Source: an uncultured Pseudoteredinibacter sp.
GTDB taxonomy: Bacteria; Pseudomonadota; Gammaproteobacteria; Pseudomonadales; Cellvibrionaceae
DNA: 64,000 bases
Assembly (NCBI RefSeq): GCF_947500695.1
Contig: NZ_CANMSS010000005.1
Coordinates: 1-64,000, forward strand
Direction of reading: 5' to 3'
The notes below the pieces were generated by a model, which was given only the letters and a program-made list of their open reading frames with translations, was not told the DNA's origin and did not search any database. Every line of letters begins with the position of its first letter. Within the stretch, counting starts at the first letter, position 1. The position numbers and the translations under genes are program-made. Of the stretch, positions 38,604-48,280 are shown piece by piece.

Positions 38604-41600
38604 ATGATTGATCAGCCCTTTCTCTTGTTGATAGCTCTTCTCTATGTGGGCTTGTTGTTTTTGGTGGCCTGGTGGGCCGATCAATCTCAGCATTGGTACA
38701 ACCGTCATAGACCTTTGCTGTTTGCACTTGCGCTAGGCGTCTACTGCAGCTCTTGGACCTTTTATGGCGCGGTCGGGCAATCCATGGACAATATGTGGAG
38801 CCATCTGCCGATTTATTTAGGGCCAATCTTGGTATTTTCGCTGGGCTATCGCTTTTTAAGAAAGCTGTTGAGAGTTGGGGAGTATCATAAGGTTACTTCG
38901 ATTGCTGACTTTATTGGTTCTCGTTACGGAAAATCTCAATGGTTGTCGGCCCTGGTAGCGATATTGGCCATTGTCGGCTCGCTGCCTTATATCGCCTTGC
39001 AGTTACGGGCTGTCTCAATGGCTTGGGAGGTGCTCGGCAGTCACGGCCCAACCGCACAACTTAATATTGATACCGCTCTAATTACCGCCCTGTTAATGGG
39101 GGTGTTCGCGGTGCTCTTTGGCACTCGCCATCTAGAGGGCCGCGAGCGCAATCGCGGGGTGATGGCGGCGGTAGCCCTTGAATCGATTATTAAGCTGATT
39201 GCCTTTGTGGTAGTGGCCATGGCGGCTATTGGGCTTCTGTTTAGCAATATAGAGAAATCCAGTTGGCCACAGTTGCTGGAAGTTTCGGGCTTTGACAGTA
39301 ATCCGGGGATGGCCAGTTTTTTCACACAGACCTTATTGGCAGCGATCGCTATTATTTGCCTACCTAGACAGTTCCATATGGCAGTAGTGGAATACCAAGA
39401 GCCACGTGATTTACGTAAAGCCCGCTTTATAGCTCCTATCTATGTTGGCCTGTTTGCCTTATTGGTGATTCCTATCGTGCTGGCTGGCCATTTGCTTGGT
39501 GCGGAGGCTGCCGGCGACACGCTGGTATTAAGCTTGCCTAGTGGTCAGGGGTATACCGCGGTCTCTGTACTAGCTTTTATTGGTGGCTTTTCGGCCGCCA
39601 CCGGTATGGTTATTGTTGCAGCGGTTACCTTGGCTGTGATGATTTCCAATGAACTGGTAGCACCGCTTTGGTTGCGAATAAATCGCGACCGCTCTCTTTC
39701 TGTTGCTTCACTTAGCAATCATCTGCGTTTAATTCGCCGACTTAGTATTTTCGCGTTGTTGATTCTAAGTTGGTTGGTTCACAAAGCTATCACCTCTATG
39801 GAAGGCCTTGCACCGATAGGTTTGCTTTCCTTTGCGGCGGCTGCACAGTTTGCTCCCGCCATCATAGCGGGCTTGTACTGGCGCAATGCGCATCGTTTAG
39901 GTGTATTAATTGGGTTGATTGCGGGATATGGAATCTGGTTGTATTGCCTAGTAATGCCTGCTTTGATACCTGAGCACAATATTGTCCAGCTGGGACCGTG
40001 GGCGATCGACTGGTTGCGACCTCAGCATCTATTTGGCGTGGAAGATTGGGATCCACTTGCTCACGGCGTTTTTTGGAGCCTGCTCTGTAATATTCTGGCG
40101 CTGTTATTGGTGTCGAAATTCAGCACCTTAAGTTACAAAGATACCCAGCAAGCGCGCTTGTTTATCGATCACCTCAGTGAAGAAGAAAACAGCGAGCCCT
40201 TGGCGCTTACAGAGGTGCATATGGGGCAAGTACAAAGCTTATTGGAGCCCTTGGTTGGCCGCGAGCGGATGCAGGAATATTGGCGCTTATTCGAGCATCG
40301 CAGTGGACAGCGTTTGATGATTGATGATTATGCCCCGCAGTTTGTTCTGCAAGAAGTTGAAGGTGTAATGGCTAGTATTTTGGGCGCCGCCACCGCACAG
40401 CGCTCGATGAAACTGTTAAGCCGTGATCGGCCTTTAAAGCTGCAAGATTTTGCCGAACTGGTAGACAATGCCTCACAGCAACTGCGCTTTAACCAAGACC
40501 TACTTCAAACCACGGTAGAAACCGTCAGCCAGGGCATTAGCGTTGTGGATGCTGAATTACGTTTGGTGGCATGGAATGAGCACTACGCTAAATTATTTGA
40601 TTACCCTGAGCGTATTTTGTATATCGGTTGCCCGGTTGAAAATCTATACCGCATAAATGCCGAGCGCGGCATGTACGGCGATAACCCAGATAATATCGAA
40701 CAAGACGTGGCAAGACGATTAGATTTGTTGCGACATGGTAGCGCCCATCGTTTTGAACGTGAATTGCCCAATGGTATTGTTGTTGATGTGCGTGGTACGC
40801 CAATGCCGAATGGCGGATTCGTAACTACTTATACCGACATTAGTGATTTCAAGGCGGTGGTGAATGCGCTGGAGGAAACGACCGCGAGTTTGGAACAACG
40901 AGTAGTTCAGCGTACCCAAGAGTTGTCGATCAGCAACGAAGAATTGGCCGCAGAGAATAGGCGCCGAGCCGATGCGGAACAGCGTTTGTGGGAACAGCAT
41001 AACGACAAAACACGTTTTCTTGCCCATACCAGTCACGATTTGTTACAGCCAATTAATGCCGCGCGTTTATTTGCAGCTAGCGTGCAGGAAAAACTCTCTC
41101 TTCGGCGCTGGCATGAAGTGGCGGAGGATATCGCGAATATTGATTCAGCGCTGGCCTCTGCTGAGGATTTGATTGGTGCTCTGCGAGAAATATCCAAACT
41201 GGATGCTGGTGAGTTGACGGCCAAAAAAGACGCTTTTGCACTTGATGACTTACTGCAAACGTTGGCAGCGGAGTTTGCCGCTGAAGCTGCGAGAGTGGGA
41301 TTACGCTTTCATTATCAGAGCTGCTCGTCCTGGGTCGAAAGCGACGCTCACCTGCTGCGTAGAATTTTACAGAATTTTTTAAGTAACGCCCTACGCTACA
41401 CCCAAAAGGGCACAGTTATGCTAGGTTGCAGGCGTCGCCCGAACGGAATTGAAATTCAGGTTTGGGATAGCGGTCCGGGGATTGAACCGCATGAGCAAAG
41501 TCGAATTTTTGAAGAATTTGTACGGTTAGGGGGCAGTCGTAAAAAAGCTGATAAAGGTCTTGGCTTGGGTTTGGCAATTTCTAAACGAAGTGCGGATATA

Positions 41601-42119
41601 CTTGATCACCCTATCAAACTGCTATCTGCAACGGGGCGTGGAACTATGTTTTCAATTCTCGTTCCGAAAACCCAGCCAGTTGCGCGCAAGGCTGCTGTGA
41701 GTATTAGCAATCAGGCAGGGGCTGATTTAAGTCAGGCGCGTATTCTTTGTGTCGATAACGAAGAGTCAATTTTGCAAGGGATGCGCGGGTTGTTGGAAAC
41801 TTGGGGTTGTACCGTTTGGGGGGCGCCAGATATCAAAACGGCGCAAGATATCTATTTGAATGAGCAGCCCGATTTTATCATTGCGGATTATCATTTGGAT
41901 AATGAAGAAACGGGGATTCAACTTATTGATCAACTGTCAGATCTGGATAAGGCTAAGCAGCAAGAGTTGGCGGGGATTGTTATCAGTGCGGATAACTCTG
42001 AAACGCTAAAAGGTGCCGCTACAAGTCGAGGCTTCTATTATTTGCCAAAACCGGTTAAACCTGCAGCGTTGAGAAGTTTGATTCGCCGTCTGTGTCGCAA
42101 AAAATCCCATGGTCATTAA
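38604..42119 (+). CDS. crbS: Symporter-fused hybrid histidine kinase CrbS
   Basis: CrbS (also MxtR/ActS) senses or transports a ligand through an SLC5-type sodium-symporter domain and controls acetate utilisation via CrbR. From ATG 38604 it has 1171 residues: about 13 membrane helices (1-500), a linker, a PAS domain (about 635-755), a coiled coil (LEETTASLEQRVVQ...), a HisKA domain with phospho-His in HTSHDLLQPI, a HATPase domain (WDSGPGIEP, GLGLAISKR) and a C-terminal receiver with IIADYHLDNEE. It ends near the tandem-receiver gene on the other strand. A TTG two codons upstream is a less likely start. Confidence 0.92.
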   Translation: MIDQPFLLLIALLYVGLLFLVAWWADQSQHWYNRHRPLLFALALGVYCSSWTFYGAVGQSMDNMWSHLPIYLGPILVFSLGYRFLRKLLRVGEYHKVTSIADFIGSRYGKSQWLSALVAILAIVGSLPYIALQLRAVSMAWEVLGSHGPTAQLNIDTALITALLMGVFAVLFGTRHLEGRERNRGVMAAVALESIIKLIAFVVVAMAAIGLLFSNIEKSSWPQLLEVSGFDSNPGMASFFTQTLLAAIAIICLPRQFHMAVVEYQEPRDLRKARFIAPIYVGLFALLVIPIVLAGHLLGAEAAGDTLVLSLPSGQGYTAVSVLAFIGGFSAATGMVIVAAVTLAVMISNELVAPLWLRINRDRSLSVASLSNHLRLIRRLSIFALLILSWLVHKAITSMEGLAPIGLLSFAAAAQFAPAIIAGLYWRNAHRLGVLIGLIAGYGIWLYCLVMPALIPEHNIVQLGPWAIDWLRPQHLFGVEDWDPLAHGVFWSLLCNILALLLVSKFSTLSYKDTQQARLFIDHLSEEENSEPLALTEVHMGQVQSLLEPLVGRERMQEYWRLFEHRSGQRLMIDDYAPQFVLQEVEGVMASILGAATAQRSMKLLSRDRPLKLQDFAELVDNASQQLRFNQDLLQTTVETVSQGISVVDAELRLVAWNEHYAKLFDYPERILYIGCPVENLYRINAERGMYGDNPDNIEQDVARRLDLLRHGSAHRFERELPNGIVVDVRGTPMPNGGFVTTYTDISDFKAVVNALEETTASLEQRVVQRTQELSISNEELAAENRRRADAEQRLWEQHNDKTRFLAHTSHDLLQPINAARLFAASVQEKLSLRRWHEVAEDIANIDSALASAEDLIGALREISKLDAGELTAKKDAFALDDLLQTLAAEFAAEAARVGLRFHYQSCSSWVESDAHLLRRILQNFLSNALRYTQKGTVMLGCRRRPNGIEIQVWDSGPGIEPHEQSRIFEEFVRLGGSRKKADKGLGLGLAISKRSADILDHPIKLLSATGRGTMFSILVPKTQPVARKAAVSISNQAGADLSQARILCVDNEESILQGMRGLLETWGCTVWGAPDIKTAQDIYLNEQPDFIIADYHLDNEETGIQLIDQLSDLDKAKQQELAGIVISADNSETLKGAATSRGFYYLPKPVKPAALRSLIRRLCRKKSHGH

Positions 42120-42176
42120 ACCGCCTGAGCATCAAAGCCGTGGCGGTCTAATCGCAAAAATAGAATAGACTCAAGG

Positions 42177-42971
42177 TTAATTTTCTAGCAGTTGGTACAG
42201 TAGGTGGCGAACTGTTTCAGGCTCGAAAGGTTTGTCACAAAGTGCGTTAACACCGGCATCTTCGATCTGTTGCAAGTGAGTTTCATTGGCTTCTGAAGAC
42301 ACCATTAAGACCGGTATGTGTGACTGATCGCTTTGGGTGCGAATGTACTCTGTCAGTTCGCGCCCATTGACATTGGGCATGTTGTAATCCGTCACCACCA
42401 AGTCAAACATTTGTTCATAAATTAAATCGATAGCTTCTCTACCATCAGTGGCATAGCTAATACGTTGCATGCCTAATGTGCCAAGCACTTTGGCAATGTA
42501 TTTTCTCGCTAGGGCACTGTCATCTACAACCAGCACACGCAGCTCAGTCACATCAAACAGCTCCAGCTCGAGCTCTTCGCAGTTAAGCAGATCTACCGTA
42601 GCATTGAGCGCTTTACCTAAATGCTCGCGGCTAAAAGGCTTTGGCAAAATAGCAACTACGCCAGATTGCTTAAATTCTTCCAATTGTTCTTTACGCCACT
42701 CGCTGGAAACCAGCATAAAGGGTGTTTCGCCAAGCGCATCGTCGGCACGAATAGATTTAAGCAAATCCAGGCCTGTTCCATCATTGAAATACATGGCGCT
42801 GGCGATCAAGTCGGGGTGTTGGCTTTGCAATAGCTCTCTAGCCTCGTTGACAGAAGAGGCGATGCTGACATTGGTAACGTCTTCGGTCTCAAGCTGGGCG
42901 CGAATGATTTTTTGCTGGGTGCTTGATGGCTCAACCAGCAAAAGCGAGAGATCGGAGGGTGCAAAATCCAT
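42177..42971 (-). CDS. Tandem receiver-domain protein, first domain degenerate
   Basis: The 264-residue protein consists of two CheY-like receivers and no output domain. The second (about 140-264) is complete: acid pair LVVDDS, phospho-acceptor LVVTDYNMPN, VSSEA switch and CDKPF lysine. In the first (about 1-125) the acid pair is LLVEPS and the acceptor position reads LIASAMYFND, with Ala where Asp belongs, although the PKPF lysine remains. So the first is a pseudo-receiver. It lies convergent with crbS. It might be a phosphate sink or protein-interaction adaptor for CrbS/CrbR. The link is inferred from position. Confidence 0.88.
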   Translation of the reverse strand: MDFAPSDLSLLLVEPSSTQQKIIRAQLETEDVTNVSIASSVNEARELLQSQHPDLIASAMYFNDGTGLDLLKSIRADDALGETPFMLVSSEWRKEQLEEFKQSGVVAILPKPFSREHLGKALNATVDLLNCEELELELFDVTELRVLVVDDSALARKYIAKVLGTLGMQRISYATDGREAIDLIYEQMFDLVVTDYNMPNVNGRELTEYIRTQSDQSHIPVLMVSSEANETHLQQIEDAGVNALCDKPFEPETVRHLLYQLLEN

Positions 42972-43223
42972 AAAATAAACCTTATTGATTAAAACTTACT
43001 ATCAAAGGGCAGTTTTGGTGTATTGAATAGCCTTTTATCGGCAAAAAACTGAAAAGCTTAAGGCGACAAAACCTAATGCATATCTCTATTTAATATAGCT
43101 CGATATGGGCCAACTGCAGTTAGCGCGGGGAATTTTGACGTCCTATAGATCTTTTTAGTGAGTATTTCAACAAAAGCTGGGTTGGCCAAAGTCAGGGGCT
43201 GATTTGCTCAGCCCGATGTAGCA

Positions 43224-43877
43224 TTAGTTGTTTATTTGCGGAGGACTAATATCAAGCTGGTTCATGGCTAGTACGGCCTGGGTGCGTGAATGAACACCTA
43301 GTTTTCTAAATATGGCCGTTAAATGGGCTTTAACTGTTGCCTCGGTAACGTCCATTTCGTAAGCAATTTGCTTGTTCAACAAACCATCGGCGAGCATATT
43401 GGCTACGCGAAACTGCTGAGGAGTAAAGCTGGCAACCACTTCGGCGATAGCGGCCTTATCGTCGTTATCGAGGGCATCGGCTGGAGGTAGGTCCGCAGGA
43501 AGCCATATTTCGCCCTTGAGAACTTTTTCGATTGCTGAGCCGATCATTTCAGGTGGTGATGATTTGGGCAAAAAGCCAGCGGCGCCATATTCAATAGCTT
43601 GATGAATAATGCTGCCCTGTTCATTGGCAGAGACCACCATGACAGGAATTTGAGGATATTGGCCATTAATAAAAATTAGACCGCTGAAACCGTTTGCACC
43701 CGGCATATGCAGATCTAATAAAAGTAGATCTGCATCGCTGTGGGTTTGTACTTGCTTTTGCAATGAATCGACATCTTCAGCTTGGATCACTTCTGCATCG
43801 GCAAAGTGCTGCCTAAGGGCCTGCACCAGCGCACCGCGAAACAATGGGTGATCATCTGCCACTATGAATTTTGGCAT
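43224..43877 (-). CDS. crbR: LuxR-family response regulator CrbR
   Basis: CrbR (ErdR/AgmR-like) is the transcriptional partner of CrbS and activates acs and acetate-uptake genes. From ATG 43877 (preceded by AGGGGAATAAAC) it has 217 residues; an upstream start adds eight unlikely residues. The receiver domain has VADDHPLF, LLLDLHMPGANG (acceptor Asp) and FLPKSS. The C-terminal HTH (FTPQQFRVANMLADGLLNKQIAYEMDVTEATVKAHLTAIFRKLGV) is NarL-type. It sits between the tandem receiver and acs on the same strand. Confidence 0.9.
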   Translation of the reverse strand: MPKFIVADDHPLFRGALVQALRQHFADAEVIQAEDVDSLQKQVQTHSDADLLLLDLHMPGANGFSGLIFINGQYPQIPVMVVSANEQGSIIHQAIEYGAAGFLPKSSPPEMIGSAIEKVLKGEIWLPADLPPADALDNDDKAAIAEVVASFTPQQFRVANMLADGLLNKQIAYEMDVTEATVKAHLTAIFRKLGVHSRTQAVLAMNQLDISPPQINN

Positions 43878-44200
43878 GTTTATTCCCCTCACTCTTATCA
43901 CATGATTGCGATAGACCGACTGTGTAGTACTTAATGTAATATTGCTTTGGCTTACTGCTGTGAGCCGCTTATTGTTCTACTTATTTATTTGGGGCTGTTT
44001 ACTGCCCCTTTTGATTTAGCATACCTTAAGTAAAGATATTCGTCTGCCTTTAGATAGACAGCTTGGCAGCTGTCCGAACTTTATTATTGTTTTCTTATTG
44101 TCGTAGAAATACTTATTGTCAGTACTTTTACTACCCTTAGCGACTGTTCCAGTAAGTTCGTTTGCGCCTAGGTTAATAAAAGTACTGCTCCGTTAAGCCA
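43878..44200. other. Intergenic region between acs and crbR (323 bp)
   Basis: No gene. Just past the acs stop an 11-bp inverted repeat pairs CAGTACTTTTA (44120-44130) with TAAAAGTACTG (44177-44187), around a 46-nt loop. It might help terminate acs. The crbR promoter must lie near 43900-43990, where TAGACCGAC partly resembles a CrbR half-site but lacks the second half. Confidence 0.5.
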
Positions 44201-46150
44201 TTAGCTGATGGCTTTGTGTTCGGCGATAAGATCGTCTACCACATGGGGATCGGCCAGGGTTGAGGTATCACCCAGTTGATCGTATTCACTACATGCAATT
44301 TTGCGTAAAACACGACGCATAATTTTGCCTGAGCGGGTTTTGGGTAATCCTGGTGCCCACTGAATAGCTTCGGGTGTGGCAATAGGGCCAATTTCTTCTC
44401 GAACCCAGCTACGTAACTCTTTGCGAAGCTCTTCGGTAGCGTCAACACCAGCCGCTAAGGTGACATAGACATAAATCCCCTGGCCCTTGATGTCGTGTGG
44501 GATACCAACCACGGCGGCTTCGGCTACGGTGGCATGGGCCACTAGGGCACTTTCGATTTCAGCGGTTCCCATACGGTGGCCGGCTACATTCAGTACATCA
44601 TCCATGCGGCCAGTAATCCAGTAGTAGCCATCTTCATCACGTTTGGCGCCATCGCTGGTAAAGTAGCAGCTATCAAAGGTGCTGAAATAGGTATCGATAA
44701 AGCGTTGATGGTCGCCATAGATGGTACGCATTTGTGATGGCCAGCTATCTTTGATGACCAAGCTACCTTCACCGGCACCGTGGATTTCATTGCCATCAGT
44801 GTCCATTAAAGCAGGCTGCACACCGAAGAAAGGGCGGGTAGCGGAGCCAGGTTTTAAATCGGTTGCGCCTGGCATTGGAGTAATCATCATGCCGCCAGTT
44901 TCGGTTTGCCACCAAGTGTCCAGAATTGGGGCGTTATTATCGCCAAATTTTTCATGGAACCAGCGCCAAGCTTCAGGGTTAATTGGTTCACCTGCGGTTG
45001 CTAGAATTCGAATGCAGCTTAAATCGGTACCTTCTACGGCTAGATCACCATCGGCCATTAAGGCGCGAATCGCTGTAGGCGCCGTGTAAACAATGTTGAT
45101 TTGATGCTTTTCAATCAGGCGAGCCATTCGGCCACAATCTGGATAGTTGGGTACACCTTCGTACATGACTACGGTCGCGGCATTACTCAATGGGCCGTAT
45201 ACCGCATAGCTGTGTCCGGTAATCCAGCCAATATCGGCCATACACCAATAGGTTTCTCCAGCTTTATAGTCGAATACAGTTTCATGGCTTAAGGAAACAT
45301 AAGTTAGATAGCCGCCGGTGGTGTGCAATACGCCTTTGGGTTTACCTGTCGAGCCCGAGGTGTACAAAATAAATAGCGGGTCTTCAGCGCCCATGGTTTC
45401 GGCGGGGCAGTCGCTGCTTTGTTGATTGACAAGCTCGGCGAGATCCACATCGCGATCGGCATGCCAGTCAATATCGCCTTGGGTGTGGCGTAGTACTAAA
45501 ATTTTTTCGACTTCGCTGTGCTGGCAGTGTTCAAGAGCATTATCAACATTTTGTTTTAATGGAACATGTTTGCCGCCGCGTAAGCCTTCGTCAGCAGTAA
45601 TTACGATGCGGGAATGACCATCGTCGATTCGCCCGGCAATGGCCTCCGGTGAGAAGCCGCCAAATACCACGGAATGAATAGCGCCGATGCGGGCACAGGC
45701 CAGCATTGAGATGGTAATCAGGGGAATCATTGGTAGGTAGATGGTTACCACATCGCCTTTCTTTACTCCCATGGCCTTTAAGCCGTTGGCTAGTTTACAA
45801 ACTTCGGCATGTAGTTCGCGATAGCTGTATTTAACCGCTTCGGCGCCTTCTTCGTCTGGCTCCCAAATCAGTGCGATTTGATCTCCGCGTTCTAATAGGT
45901 GGCGGTCTAGGCAGTTTTCACTGGCATTTAACTGGCCATCTTCGAACCAGCGTATGTGCAAGTCATCCTTGGCAAAGGAAACATCTTTAACCTTAGTAAA
46001 GGGTTTGCGCCAGCTAAGACGTGCGGCCTGCTCAGACCAAAATTCATCGGGTGAGTCGATTGAGCGTTGATACATGTCCAGATAACGCTCGTTATTAATC
46101 AGGGCTTGCTCGCGGTAAGAGGCGCCGACGGGTATCCGTTCATTGCTCAT
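44201..46150 (-). CDS. acs: Acetyl-CoA synthetase Acs
   Basis: Acs activates acetate to acetyl-CoA via acetyl-AMP in the cytosol. The 649-residue protein is of normal length, with the AMP-binding motif [20 protein letters not shown], the ATP-binding [10 protein letters not shown] and a C-terminal [11 protein letters not shown] carrying the acetylatable lysine that regulates the enzyme. It diverges from the porin, and three CrbR-like sites lie between the two. No protein acetyltransferase or deacetylase gene is in the window. Confidence 0.97.
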   Translation of the reverse strand: MSNERIPVGASYREQALINNERYLDMYQRSIDSPDEFWSEQAARLSWRKPFTKVKDVSFAKDDLHIRWFEDGQLNASENCLDRHLLERGDQIALIWEPDEEGAEAVKYSYRELHAEVCKLANGLKAMGVKKGDVVTIYLPMIPLITISMLACARIGAIHSVVFGGFSPEAIAGRIDDGHSRIVITADEGLRGGKHVPLKQNVDNALEHCQHSEVEKILVLRHTQGDIDWHADRDVDLAELVNQQSSDCPAETMGAEDPLFILYTSGSTGKPKGVLHTTGGYLTYVSLSHETVFDYKAGETYWCMADIGWITGHSYAVYGPLSNAATVVMYEGVPNYPDCGRMARLIEKHQINIVYTAPTAIRALMADGDLAVEGTDLSCIRILATAGEPINPEAWRWFHEKFGDNNAPILDTWWQTETGGMMITPMPGATDLKPGSATRPFFGVQPALMDTDGNEIHGAGEGSLVIKDSWPSQMRTIYGDHQRFIDTYFSTFDSCYFTSDGAKRDEDGYYWITGRMDDVLNVAGHRMGTAEIESALVAHATVAEAAVVGIPHDIKGQGIYVYVTLAAGVDATEELRKELRSWVREEIGPIATPEAIQWAPGLPKTRSGKIMRRVLRKIACSEYDQLGDTSTLADPHVVDDLIAEHKAIS

Positions 46151-46301
46151 GATCGTTTCTCTCTATTATTTTCTCTATCTTTTCTCTCTACCCTTTCTTT
46201 CTACCGTTCAGAAAGGCTATTGCGCAGACAGAGTGCAAAGTGTGTTTATAGCTTTTATTTGAGTAGCTCGATTTTGCTGCAACTACTAGTGTTTAAGCCA
46301 T

Positions 46302-46315
46302 TAGACATAGGTCGA
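46302..46315. promoter_or_regulatory. Putative CrbR site 1
   Basis: TAGAC-ATAG-GTCGA, matching the dyad consensus T[AC]GAC-N4-GTC[GT]A. It lies 151 bp from the acs start. The match is seen; CrbR binding is inferred. Confidence 0.6.
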
Positions 46316-46350
46316 GAAGTTGATGATTTGAGATTTGTACATTTTCTTAT

Positions 46351-46364
46351 TCGACTTTAGTCGA
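46351..46364. promoter_or_regulatory. Putative CrbR site 2
   Basis: TCGAC-TTTA-GTCGA, the only perfectly palindromic copy of the dyad. It sits midway between acs and the porin. Confidence 0.6.
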
Positions 46365-46384
46365 GTGTCTGCGAATATTTTTCT

Positions 46385-46398
46385 TAGACATTAGTCGA
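46385..46398. promoter_or_regulatory. Putative CrbR site 3
   Basis: TAGAC-ATTA-GTCGA, with a further half-site TAGAC at 46413-46417 nearer the porin. The start of site 3 is 34 bp from the start of site 2, close to three helical turns. Confidence 0.6.
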
Positions 46399-46502
46399 GT
46401 TAGCGCAAGCTTTAGACTAATGGCCAATATTCGAATAGCTCATAGCCTTTGACAATGCCCCCAGCTTCAATAGCCAGAAGTCATTCTGAGGAGAACTATT
46501 CG

Positions 46503-47876
46503 ATGTTTAAGAAAAATAATGAAAGAAAATCCTGGTCACTTATGTTGGCCGGCGTCGCAGCAATTAGCTTAAGCACCCAGGCCGCTCACGCGGCAAGCAA
46601 TGCAGAGCTGGAACAGCAAGTAGCCGAGTTGCAAGCACAAGTAAAAATGCTCATGCAACAAATGAACAAAAATAAGGTGGCCGTACAGGATCTAGGTTCA
46701 AAGGTTGCTAATGCTCCAGCAGCTAAGCCCTCTAAGGGTAAAACCTTTGGTGGTGATCCAAGTAACTTCCGTATTGGAAACACGGATGTGAATATCGGTG
46801 GTTTTGTAAAGTTCGATATGAACTTCTCGGATTATTCAGATGGCGCAGCGGCAAACGCTGGTATCGGTGAAGACTTCTTGGTGCCTTCGGTGATTCCTGT
46901 CGGTGGTGAAGGCGGTGATGTTAAATTCCACGCGCATGCCAAGACTTCTCGCTTTAATATCTCTACCAAGACGAAAACCGATACCGGTCATGTCCGTACC
47001 TTTATGGAATTCGATGCCATTGCCAGTGGTCAAGGTGATGAGCGTATCTCTAACTCATCTGCTGAGCGCTTACGCCACGCGTTTATCGATTGGAATATCG
47101 ACGGTAAAAACTCGGTGTTGGCCGGTCAAACTTGGTCTACCTTCTTTAATGTTGGCACGCTGCCAGAGTCTCTAGACTTCGTTGGCCCAGTTGGCACAAT
47201 CTTTGAGCGCCAGCCGCAGTTACGTTACACCCGCAAGCTTGATGGCGGCAGCTTTATGCTAGCGGCCGAGAACCCTGCTACCACTTTATACGGTGCCAGC
47301 GAAAACCCGTATGACGATAACAGTATCCCTGATCTAATCGCCCGATATAACGGTAAATCTGGCAGCTTTAGTTACTCTCTGGCAGCTATGACTCGCGAGC
47401 TGAAATACGATACCGGCGCGGCGAGCGCAGATGATCAAGGCTATGCTCTAAGCGTTGCTGGTAAATACACCATGACCAGTGATGAAATCCGTGTGATGTT
47501 TAACTACGGTGATGCTCTAGGTCGTTATATGGGCCTGAACGGTTTCCGTGCTGGTGCTATTCGTGATGATGGTGAAATTGAGCTGATTGATGCTTGGGGT
47601 GGCTTCATTAACTGGAAGCATCACTGGAATAATAAGTGGCGTTCAAACTTAACTTTATCTGCCACCAGCGCAGATAATCCAGATTACCTGGCAGCGACTA
47701 CCGCTGCTGATTACACCAGTATTCACGCGAATCTATTGTACTCGCCGATCAAACGCTTAACGCTCGGTGGTGAATACATTTACGCGACTAAAGAGCTTGA
47801 GAACACTGGTAACGTTCTTGATGATGATAAAGGTTCCCTTAAACGCTTGTTGTTGTCTGTGAAATACGCTTTCTAA
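46503..47876 (+). CDS. DcaP-like outer-membrane porin
   Basis: A 457-residue trimeric-porin-type protein with a signal peptide (residues 1-27, MLAGVAAISLSTQAAHA), a coiled-coil segment (NAELEQQVAELQAQVKMLMQQ) and a long beta-barrel beginning VNIGGFVKFDMNFSDYSDG, ending with the terminal Phe of SVKYAF. This plan fits the DcaP family, which takes up dicarboxylates and other small acids. The chosen start follows GAGGAG. Co-location with acs and shared operators suggest uptake of acetate or related acids. Its substrate is inferred, not shown. Confidence 0.85.
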   Translation: MFKKNNERKSWSLMLAGVAAISLSTQAAHAASNAELEQQVAELQAQVKMLMQQMNKNKVAVQDLGSKVANAPAAKPSKGKTFGGDPSNFRIGNTDVNIGGFVKFDMNFSDYSDGAAANAGIGEDFLVPSVIPVGGEGGDVKFHAHAKTSRFNISTKTKTDTGHVRTFMEFDAIASGQGDERISNSSAERLRHAFIDWNIDGKNSVLAGQTWSTFFNVGTLPESLDFVGPVGTIFERQPQLRYTRKLDGGSFMLAAENPATTLYGASENPYDDNSIPDLIARYNGKSGSFSYSLAAMTRELKYDTGAASADDQGYALSVAGKYTMTSDEIRVMFNYGDALGRYMGLNGFRAGAIRDDGEIELIDAWGGFINWKHHWNNKWRSNLTLSATSADNPDYLAATTAADYTSIHANLLYSPIKRLTLGGEYIYATKELENTGNVLDDDKGSLKRLLLSVKYAF

Positions 47877-47902
47877 GCTGAGTTGATCACAGTCTTTGTT
47901 TG

Positions 47903-47938
47903 CTGGGCGATTTCCGAGAGGGAATCGCCCAGTTTTTT
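47903..47938 (+). terminator. Porin gene terminator
   Basis: A 13-bp stem (47903-47915 with 47920-47932, one G-U) with a GAGA tetraloop, followed by six T residues. A strong intrinsic terminator 26 bp past the porin stop. Confidence 0.93.
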
Positions 47939-47971
47939 ATGGGCTTTATAAATGTTTGGTGGAGTTCTGTC

Positions 47972-48120
47972 GGTAAAAGGTGGGGCTTGCCTTGCTTCAC
48001 GATCGGCGGCCTTCCAGGCTTCCCTCAGTCACAAAAAAGCCTCGCAAAAAAGACGCGAGTCTTTTTTGCTCGTTCGGCGCTCGCTCTAATTGTTCAGCAA
48101 GACAAACCCCACCTTTTACC
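47972..48120. repeat. Palindromic element 1 (149 bp)
   Basis: Arms at 47972-47995 and 48097-48120 are 24 nt long and complementary except at two positions, starting GGTAAAAGGTGGGG. The middle carries its own perfect hairpin, AAAAAAGAC-GCGA-GTCTTTTTT (48046-48067), which would act as a terminator in both directions. No gene is supported inside it; an 81-codon ORF here is probably chance. It resembles a MITE-like or folded repeat. Confidence 0.7.
48046..48067. terminator. Bidirectional terminator-like hairpin inside element 1
   Basis: AAAAAAGAC (48046-48054) and GTCTTTTTT (48059-48067) pair perfectly around GCGA. U-tracts arise in both orientations. Confidence 0.65.
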
Positions 48121-48164
48121 TAGAGAGTGCAGCCCAAAAGCTTGAATAATATTTACTTAATGTA

Positions 48165-48280
48165 GCTCTGAAAGGGTGTGTGAGCTTGTCAGGAACCGTA
48201 GAGCGCCATGGACGGCGCGAAGTCGAGCGCCCTGGATGGTTTAAGCGTGTTCCAGGCAAGCTCACACACCCTTTTAGAGC
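48165..48280. repeat. Palindromic element 2 (116 bp)
   Basis: Arms 48165-48188 and 48257-48280 are 24 nt with one mismatch, core GGGTGTGTGAGCTTG. The interior continues to pair imperfectly (TCAGGAAC against GTTCCAGG). It holds a GCGCC-ATGGAC-GGCGC hairpin (48203-48218) and a 15-bp direct repeat at 48201-48215 and 48225-48239 with 2 mismatches, 24-bp period. CATGGATGG-type motifs are familiar from intergenic repeats of marine gammaproteobacteria, but I could not verify that here. Confidence 0.7.

Larger units (their letters stand above)
46151..46502. promoter_or_regulatory. Divergent acs/porin control region
   Basis: A 352-bp non-coding region between acs (minus strand) and the porin gene (plus strand). 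It holds three copies of the dyad T[AC]GAC-N4-GTCGA (listed separately) and a half-site TAGACTAAT at 46413-46421. The A/T-rich block 46320-46350 may carry promoter elements. GAGGAG lies 9 bases before the porin ATG. Confidence 0.7.

Noticed and set aside
47900..48145. 81-codon ORF over palindromic element 1
   Set aside because: Its codons cross the porin terminator and the inverted repeat; translation looks like random sequence from a folded repeat.
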